Shown here: in pieces, positions 57,635 through 64,000 of the stretch
Position numbering within the stretch: the stretch's first letter is position 1
How the letters are laid out: each line of letters opens with the position of its first letter
Source of the DNA: Anagrus nilaparvatae
Taxonomy: Eukaryota > Arthropoda > Insecta > Hymenoptera > Mymaridae
NCBI GenBank assembly: GCA_022575985.1
Contig: JAKSXM010000263.1
Coordinates: forward strand, 13,682,001 to 13,746,000
Direction of reading: 5' to 3'
Length of the DNA stretch: 64,000 nt
The notes under the pieces: generated by a model
Told to the model about the DNA's origin: nothing
The model's database searches: none
The model's input: only the letters and a program-made list of their open reading frames with translations
Position numbers and translations under genes: made by a program

Positions 57635-57740
57635 ATAATTGAAATAATGACAACCTTTACGAGCAAGTTCTTGATTTAAATGAATTTACATTCATTTAAA
57701 TCAAGAACTTGCTCGTAAAGGTTGTCATTATTTCAATTAT
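57635..57740. repeat. Perfect 51-bp inverted repeat with 4-nt loop
   Basis: Arms 57635-57685 and 57690-57740 are exactly reverse complementary over 51 bases around the loop TTAC. I checked every position. No element sequence was recognised around it. Confidence 0.97.
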
Positions 57741-57879
57741 TTAAATACTCTCCTTGACATCGAGCGATACAAGAAATTTTGAATATTAATATTCATTATT
57801 AGTTATTTAACTTCGGATGTTTCAATTATTTTTTGCCTTGTAAGTTATGCATGAAATCCAATTTATGAATGAAATGATA

Positions 57880-58190
57880 TCTGTTCCGTATCCATGTATA
57901 TTTGTAAATAGTGATAGTGTATATATGTCGTAGAGGGGAGAGAGAAGAAGCCGGCACGGCACGATCCTCAGTGCTTGCTCGGCCTTCACGTTTAACGCAT
58001 AATAAAAGCACATTGTTAATAATTATAAATTGTGTTCTACATTTTATTTTATATCACGTTACTTTTCCAAGTTATAAAAACCAGCTTATTCAACATTTGA
58101 TCCAACGAACCGTCAAGTTTAACAAAATAAAAAAAAGTGCAATGTGATTTATCAAAAAGTAAAATTAAAAAGGAGCATCTTTTTTTTCTT
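57880..58190 (+). repeat. Candidate BEL/Pao LTR or leader
   Basis: A GC-richer segment (GGGGAGAGAGAAGAAGCCGGC, CAGTGCTTGCTCGGCCTTCA) followed by AATAAAAGC has the promoter and poly-A layout of the LTR at 62977-63194, which shows GAGAGAGAAG, GCGCGCTCGGCTTTCG and CAATAAATC in the same order. The two are related but not copies of each other. Exact borders were not found. Confidence 0.4.
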
Positions 58191-59254
58191 GAACTCAAGC
58201 GTGCGTAAAAACGTGGTTGTTCGCGCGTAAGAAAAAATTTCTTTTTTTTCAAGGAAAATCATGTGTGCATGACATGTGCTATTTTCAAACTTTTAATAAA
58301 AATCTTTAAGTGAATTTTATCACAAGTGAAGGCCACATACAGCTTTTTTTTGAGTACAGCACAAAAATTTTGTACGCAGTTATTGATAAAAAAAAAAAAA
58401 AGAATCAACAGGGTGAAGTTATTATTATTAAAAAAAAAATACAGTCCACGCACGAAAACTTTTAAATTCAACTTGGCGAATGTTTTACATCTCTTCAAAA
58501 AATTGTTCTTAAAAATTCAAATTGGCGAATTTTTTACATTTCCTCAAAAATTGTTCTCAAAAATTAAACTTTGCGAATTTTCCGCAAAATTTCTTCATAA
58601 AAAAAATTTTTCAATCGAAAGAATTCAACTTGGGGGATTTTTTTTTTCAAAATTCAAATCAACTACACGAAAAAAGAAAAGGTATCCAAAATGGCGCATT
58701 TTTTAAATTTCCGGCTACAAAGAAATTTTTTAAGAAGAAAATTGTAACGTGATCTTTTCTTCAAGTATTTTGGCGCCGACTATCCAGATGTCGTCGTGGT
58801 AATCAAGCAGTTCAGTCAGCGGCCATGTTGCATACTCAATCTTTCTGCTACTAAATATAAGGGTCATACCAGCTATCACGAAGCGTCACCATGTTAGATG
58901 TCTTTTTCTAGTCATCTTTTTTAAAAAGAAGATACGTAATTATATTTTGCCATTATTATACATGTAATTAAAATATAAACTGATATCACTATTAAGTCAT
59001 TATTATTATTATTATTAGTGATACTATTATTTTTATTATAATTATTCTTAAAACATAATTAATAAATAGCATAAAAGTAAAATTAAAATTTGTGTAATTA
59101 TAAATATTATACAAGTTTTATGAATATATACTTCCTCTAATATATGCTCTTTCTCCCACTCGTGTGTAAAAATTGTTATTGTCCAACATATTTAAAAAAA
59201 AAAAATCTTTCAATTTTAAAATAAAAATTATTAATTAAAAATAATATTTTAAAA
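58191..59254 (+). repeat. BEL/Pao-type 5' leader
   Basis: TTCAACTTGGCGAATGTT-type phrases repeat with ~60-bp spacing, then TTTGGCGCCGACTATCC, AGCAGTTCAGTCAGCGGCCA and a TTA repeat. The block matches 37609-38700. It leads directly into the reverse transcriptase fragment, so gag and protease are absent. Open frames here are not convincing genes. Confidence 0.55.
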
Positions 59255-59927
59255 ATAATTGCCGACTTGGCTGAACTATTGATACACTGGATGAAAGATC
59301 AATATGTTTTTGTCAGTGATATTAAGCAAATGTACCGCCAAATCCTCATTCATCCAGAGGATCGCAAATATCAACAGATTCTATGGCGTGAAAATAGCAG
59401 TGATAAGATACATGCTTATTCACTAAATACTGTTACTTATGGGGTTGTTAGTAGTCCTTATCATGCTAATAGAGTCACTAGGCAGTTAGCTATTGATGAA
59501 GGCGAAAAATATCCCCTCGGCTAAGAAGTACTAAATTCTGAAACTTACATGGATGATACCCTTTTTGGGAGGCTATTCTTTGCCAGAAGCTCTTAAAAAA
59601 CAGCAGCAACTTATAAATATTTGCAAATGTGCTGGATTTGAACTTCATAAATGGATGCCCAACAATAATGCATTATTAAATGTTACTGAAGATATTAAAG
59701 CTGGTGTTAATGCATCTAACTCCTATTTTTCGTTATTAGGTCTTAATTGGAATTCTAAAGAGGATTATTTTACGTTCAATATCGAGCTTCACCAATTTGA
59801 AAAAGACATTACTAAGAGAAATGTATTATCCAATATTTCCAAGTTGTTTGAGCCATTGGGGTATTTGCCTCCGGTTTTAAAAGCATTTATGCAAAAATTA
59901 AAAAAGAAAAATGGGATGACAAGTTAA
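59255..59927 (+). pseudogene. BEL/Pao reverse transcriptase
   Basis: The first piece has FVSDIKQMYRQILIHPEDRK followed by YSLNTVTYGVVSSPYHA, hallmarks of BEL/Pao reverse transcriptase. After an in-frame TAA at 59522 the same frame gives SETYMDDTLFG with the catalytic YMDD. A frame change near 59560 leads to the third piece (59580-59927): LINICKCAGFELHKWMPNN, LGLNWNSKEDYFTF and KRNVLSNISKLFEPLGYLPP, the thumb/connection blocks. It is non-functional. Confidence 0.88.
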
Positions 59928-59966
59928 CAATTTCTCTTAGCAATGAATTTTTAAGTTTGTATCAAC

Positions 59967-60231
59967 TTGATTCGCATTCCTCACTGGCTAGGTTTCGTGT
60001 CTGACGCCATATATGAGACTTTTGGCTTCTGTGATGCCTCCCAGATGGCATATGCAGTATGTGTTTACTTAAAAACAACTTTAAAAAATAAAACTGAAAT
60101 TCGTCTTCTACAGGCTAAATCCAAAGTATCTCCTATAAAGCCTATGCATTCAATCTCTAAATTAGAACATTGCTCAGCTTTACTGTTATCGATATTGACT
60201 GTAAAATTACTAAGAGTTTTGGTTTTACCTT
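59967..60231 (+). pseudogene. BEL/Pao RNase H-like region
   Basis: The frame encodes FGFCDASQMAYAVCVYLK followed by LLQAKSKVSPIKP and SISKLEHCSALLLS, matching the conserved GFCDAS / AKSKV / P...LE block of BEL polyproteins. Residues after 60231 come from the inserted LTR. A frame shift separates it from the reverse transcriptase. Confidence 0.82.
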
Positions 60232-61021
60232 TGTTACGAATCTTGGCAGTGGGCCAAAATATCGAAAATTATGGTATATCGTTGATTTCCTGATATAGTT
60301 CGACTTTCACTTTTATCGGCGATTACAAGGTACTCTCGGACCTTTATTGGTATTTTTCGGAAAGGAAAGGTAAGCAGCGAAATGAGCCACGCTTTATATA
60401 CCCATTCTGATAGGAGTGACAATATTTGTCTAGGGTAGGGTTTAAATTCTCCGCCTAGTCGTAAGTTTACGATTGGTTGACATGTGGGCGTCCTGAAAGC
60501 TTATTGGTTAGTGACTGGATTCGATTTTGGATGAGGCATTGATTTTTATGTATTTTAAGACTTTTATGTAGAGGGTGAGCTTTTTAATCAACTTAGTTTT
60601 ATGACTGTCTATTAAGGGTGCGTTTTCTTACTGTTACATGACTGTCTACGGAGGGTGATCTTTAGTATACTCGGTTTTACTACTGTCTGCAAATGGTGTG
60701 TTTTATTACTGTTGCATGACCGTCTTCAGAAGGTGATTTTTTAGTATTCTCAGTTTTACGACTGTCTGCAAAGGATGTGTTACTTTTGCATGTCTACGGA
60801 GTGTGATCTTAGTAATATACTATATATGTTATATCTTTTATGAGATCTTTGTGGTTGGATGCGTTATTATTATAGGGAAACTTTATTATTCTTTTGTCGG
60901 ATTAGTTTAAAAATAGTTATTGATTTTGTATAAATATGTTAGGATGGTTTGAAATTAATTTTGGTATATGGGAGTGTTTAGATGGGTGTATTATATGGGT
61001 GAATCCCCACGTTCCGTCACA
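60232..61021. mobile_element. Solo LTR, Ty3/gypsy-like, inserted in the BEL element
   Basis: It starts TGTTACGAATC and ends GTTCCGTCACA (TG...CA), 790 bp. CCTT flanks it on both sides (60228-60231 and 61022-61025), a 4-bp duplication as made by many gypsy-type integrases. The interior contains a degenerate ~120-bp tandem repeat with ATGACTGTCTACGGAGGGTG-type and CTCGGTTTTACTACTGTCTG-type segments (60590-60810). There is no internal coding region, so this is the product of LTR-LTR recombination. Confidence 0.75.
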
Positions 61022-61025
61022 CCTT

Positions 61026-61231
61026 CTTTTGAAGTCTTTTTATTCACAGATTTGCAGAACGTTCTTTTCTGAACATCCCTCTAAATAATCGTAGGTTTTT
61101 ATAAGAAACCATTGTTCAAAAATTCATAATAAGCTTCCTGAAGCGCACTAAAGCCATGTCAGGACTCATGAAAATCCTGCAGACTGCGCTTTAAGAGGCA
61201 TATCCCCAGACCAGCTAAAAAATTTTTCTTT
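61026..61231 (+). other. BEL/Pao coding remnant between the solo LTR and the integrase frame
   Basis: Short stretches continue the polyprotein in mixed frames, without a clear motif. Confidence 0.4.
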
Positions 61232-61990
61232 GTGGTGGGAGCAAATGACCGTATGAAAAAGAATTTTATTTTTGTTTCCAACAAAAATGCCTTTCAAAGC
61301 AAATCTATAAATTTAGTTACTACTCACGTGGTACAAATAGAAAAATTGAAAATTGATAAAATTTGGGATCTAGTATCTAAATATTCAGATCTTCTTCAAT
61401 TATTGAGAATTACTGTTTTAGTTTTCCGTTTCGTGTCAGAATTATTGATTAAAGTGAAAGCAAAAAACATTAATAAATTTGAAAAAATTATATCAAAATT
61501 ACCAATTTTTCAATTTTCATGGTTTAATTTTTTTGAATTAAATAATAAAAAATTTGTTAATGCTTTTGAAATTAAAAGAGCTAAACTTTTTTGGGTTTAT
61601 ACTACTCAGCTTGCTTACTTTAAAAATGAAATAATTACGTTAAAAAATGGCTCAAATTTAATGAAATCTTCAGATATTTTAAAATTAGATCCTTTTCTAG
61701 AAGATTATTTTTTAAGAGTAGGAGGTCGGATTCAAAATTCTTTGTTGACCTATGAGCAAAAACATCCTTTAATTATCCCTAAAAGTTGTGCTCTTTCAAA
61801 ATTATTAATTCGGTATTATCATCAAAAAACGTTACATGGTGGTGTCACTCTTATTTTACCTACTCTTAGATAAGAATTTTGGCTTATCAATGGCAGAAAC
61901 TTAGTTCGAAGTTATATTTTTAAGTGTCATGAATGTATAAGATACAAGGCTAATCTTATCAAACAATAAATGGGTATTCTATTATAAAGG
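61232..61990 (+). pseudogene. BEL/Pao integrase zinc-finger region
   Basis: The open frame 61232-61873 ends with DPFLEDYFLRVGGRIQNSLL, then EQKHPLIIPKSCALSKLLIR and YHQKTLHGG, the H-x-H half of an integrase HHCC finger; a C-x2-C half (KCHECIRYKA) follows after a frame break near 61873. A deletion separates this from the catalytic core at about 61980. Confidence 0.82.
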
Positions 61991-62009
61991 CTATATCGGA
62001 ATTTTCATT

Positions 62010-62498
62010 TGTATGGATACTAAAGTTGTACATTTAGAATTAATAACAGGGTATCCTAGTGACGATTTCATAGCGGCTTTTTTAAGATTCACTTCCAATC
62101 GTGGTCCATGTTCTGGTCTATTCAGCGATCAAGGAACTACCTTCATTGGGGCTGATAAAGCCTTGAAGGAACTGTATACAGCCTCGTCAAGCTATATGCA
62201 GGAACTTCAGGCTAAATTAGCTTGCGAGGGTACAAATTGGTCGTTTAATCCTCCAAGTGCTCCACATTTTGGAGGTCTTTGGGAGGCTGCTGTGAAGTCA
62301 GTCAAACACCATATTCGTAGAATCTTAGGGGATCATACTCTAACTTTTGAGGAGTTCTACACTCTACCCAAGCAAGTAGAAGCTTGCTTGAACTTCCGCC
62401 CATTGTTTTCACTATCAGTCATTCCTGCTGATGGACATTTTTTATCACCATCTTTCTTGCTCACTCAATCGAATTCCTATATTGTACCTAAATACTAA
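62010..62498 (+). pseudogene. BEL/Pao integrase catalytic core
   Basis: The frame of 161 residues includes VHLELITGYPSDDFIAAFLR, then SDQGTTFIGADK with the second catalytic aspartate, and PPSAPHFGGLWEAAVKSVKH with the final catalytic glutamate region, in the spacing of BEL integrases. It is cut at the 5' side by a deletion and at 62498 by a stop. Confidence 0.88.
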
Positions 62499-62499
62499 A

Positions 62500-62820
62500 A
62501 TTGCCCCCGTGGAAAGCTATAAGCAAATACAAAAACTGTTGCTGGAGTGATGGGAATCATGGTCGAGGGAGTATCTCCAGAGTCTTCAAGAAAGACAAAA
62601 AAGGAGACAAAACAAAAGAAATTTACAGGTAGATGACATAGTCTTGGTCTCGAACGAGACCTTACCTCCTTCAAAATGGCCATTAGGTCGCGTAATGAAA
62701 ATTAATGAGGGTTCAGACGAATTGACAAGGACTGTTAAAATTAAGACAGCTGGTTCAATTTTAAAGCGCCCAGTCCATAAATTGGTTATGCTTGAAAAAG
62801 CAGATAACACTAATTATTAA
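62500..62820 (+). pseudogene. BEL/Pao integrase C-terminal domain
   Basis: In a shifted frame, with one stop, the sequence reads VDDIVLVSNETLPPSKWPLG then GRVMKINEGSDE, TVKIKTAGSILKRPVHKLV and a stop near 62818. The LPPSKWPLGRV block is the domain normally found after BEL integrase (DUF5641-like). Confidence 0.8.
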
Positions 62821-62976
62821 AAATAAAAATTAATTAATTTAATTGTATTAGAAAGTTAAATGAGTATTTGTGATCAATATTTTTTGTAAGTAAATTTTTC
62901 TTAATTAATTTTTTAAATCAACTGTTTGTACATAGATGTTTAAAAGTTAAAAAAATACAAAATAATATTTTTTATA
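62821..62976. other. AT-rich spacer between BEL coding region and LTR
   Basis: No convincing purine tract lies directly before the LTR at 62977, so it is uncertain whether that LTR belongs to the upstream BEL element. Confidence 0.45.
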
Positions 62977-63194
62977 TGGTGTGAAAACACACCTTTAGTA
63001 TTTTAAATAATATATGTAAAAAGAGAGAGAAGATAACGCACGCACGACCGACGGGGACTCTCGTCGAGTAGTGCGCGCTCGGCTTTCGTGCTTTATGCAT
63101 GTACAATAAATCAAGTATATTCAATCTATTAATTATTGTAATTATTTTACACGCCTTTACTCTTTTTACTCCATCATAAACTATTACGTGTCCA
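62977..63194 (+). repeat. BEL/Pao-type LTR
   Basis: It starts TGGTGTGAAAACACACC, has a GC-rich core (GAGAGAGAAGATAACGCACG, GCGCGCTCGGCTTTCG), AATAAA near 63104, and ends CA at 63194. It is followed by TTTTGGTCCTTCAGCC, the type of sequence usually found after BEL LTRs as the primer-binding region. Length 218 bp. Confidence 0.6.
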
Positions 63195-64000
63195 TTTTGG
63201 TCCTTCAGCCTTTATTAAAAAAAAAAATAAAACAATTATCATCAGTGACCGTTTTACTGTGAAAATTTATCAAGATTAAAAAGGAGTGAAAGTGAACGTT
63301 GCCATGCGGCCTTTATCATATTAGTGAATGTGTTAAAAATTATTCATCATTACTATAATTATTTTTATTGCTCAAAAGTAGATCAAATTTTATGCACTTT
63401 GTGCTCACATATTTTTTGGTGAAATATCTTTGGAGAAATTTTATATTGTACAATCCAAAAAAAAAAATAAAATCGTTTGTTGGAAATTTAAGTCACAATG
63501 GCCGCCTATTGAACAGAGCGCGCACGCCTCAACATTAAAAACTATATAAAATACAAAGACTGCATAAGTGCCATGTGCTTTTATTTTCATTATAAAAATT
63601 CACGTCAAGAAAAAATATTCAAGTAAATTTTTATGTGAAGTTTTCACGTCAATAAAAAACACGTCAAAAAAAAACACATTCAAGTGAAAAATAAGTAAAT
63701 TTTTATGTGAAGTTTTCACGTCAAAAAAAATCACGTCAAGAAAATAAATATTCAAGTGAAAAATAAGTAAATTTTTTATCTGAAGTTTTCAAGAAAAAAG
63801 AATAATGAAAAGAGAAAAATGTTCTTTCTTTTTAAAATAAAAAATTAATATAGAATAAGAAGAAAGCCGCCATTAATGACGTCATCGTCATCCTCATTTC
63901 TCTCATCATTCATTTGAAAGGGGAGAAGTACGATCCACGATTCGGAGTCCACGGAACAACACGAAGAGGCACGAGTCTAACTTTGAATTTTTTTTTTCTC
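63195..64000 (+). repeat. Leader of a BEL-type element running off the window
   Basis: TTTTGGTCC is followed by non-coding leader sequence with repeats of TTCACGTCAAGAAAA and AAGTAAATTTTTATGTGAAG (63600-63790), then a GC-richer end (GACGTCATCGTCATCC). It probably leads to a gag gene to the right of the window. Confidence 0.45.

Larger units (their letters stand above)
59255..62820 (+). mobile_element. BEL/Pao LTR retrotransposon, decayed coding region
   Basis: Plus-strand remnants follow the BEL pol order: reverse transcriptase, RNase H-like region, integrase zinc finger and core, and the C-terminal domain usual for BEL integrases. At least five frame breaks occur, gag is missing, and a solo LTR (60232-61021) interrupts the RNase H-integrase region. 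No envelope gene is present. Confidence 0.82.

Noticed and set aside
58259..58752. Lys/Phe-rich open frames before the BEL reverse transcriptase
   Set aside because: They overlap in several frames across a repetitive leader that also occurs, without these frames, at 37609-38700.
59255..62820. Endogenous retrovirus with envelope gene
   Set aside because: Only BEL/Pao pol-type segments are seen; nothing envelope-like lies between the integrase and the LTR.

Overview
This is an AT-rich, animal-type (most probably insect) nuclear window that consists almost entirely of transposable elements, many inserted into one another. It has short GT-AG introns, R1-clade, Penelope, BEL/Pao, Ty1/copia and Helitron coding remnants, a Transib-like DNA transposon, and many long palindromic (foldback) repeats. 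A hymenopteran parasitoid would fit, but the sequence does not prove it. There are no bacterial genes and no rRNA. Only one short stretch (an open exon near 32.5 kb) might belong to a host gene.

Layout. 1-3.9 kb: a SINE-like tRNA-derived piece, a candidate LTR and the start of a ~165-bp tandem-repeat array. 3.9-21.5 kb: a non-coding LTR element (near-identical 225-bp LTRs, ACCCC target duplication). Its left LTR is split by a 13.55-kb element with ~0.65-kb inverted ends (TA duplication). That element holds a GC-rich 26-bp satellite and an R1-clade retrotransposon, and the ORF2 of the R1 copy is itself split by a 6.47-kb Transib/RAG1-like transposon (CGACG duplication). 21.5-32.1 kb: the tandem repeat resumes, followed by two Helitron2-like copies in opposite orientation carrying Pif1-type helicase remnants, palindromic insertions and a TTAA-flanked element. 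32.1-43.5 kb: the candidate exon, a 2.3-kb palindrome, a Helitron-like repeat, a BEL leader remnant, a Penelope-like element and small palindromes. 43.5-57.4 kb: AT-rich minisatellites, a copia remnant split by a minisatellite-bearing element, a second palindrome, a TACGG-motif repeat and duplicated Helitron tails. 57.4-64 kb: a perfect 51-bp hairpin, a decayed BEL/Pao element split by a solo LTR, and an LTR plus leader that run off the window.

The most notable object is the Transib-like element at 8957-15428. Its transposase reads through a single 65-bp intron into a 717-aa protein with a RAG1-like C-terminus. Its ends begin with CACAGTG, the V(D)J recombination-signal heptamer, followed 11 bp later by a nonamer-like A-tract, and it made a CGACG duplication. 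Its roughly 600-bp inverted ends are unusually long. The nesting also suggests that the 13.55-kb element moved with its cargo. Apart from the Transib transposase, every coding region seen is broken, so most of this window is transposon fossil rather than working gene content. All similarity statements come from reading motifs by eye; no database search was run.
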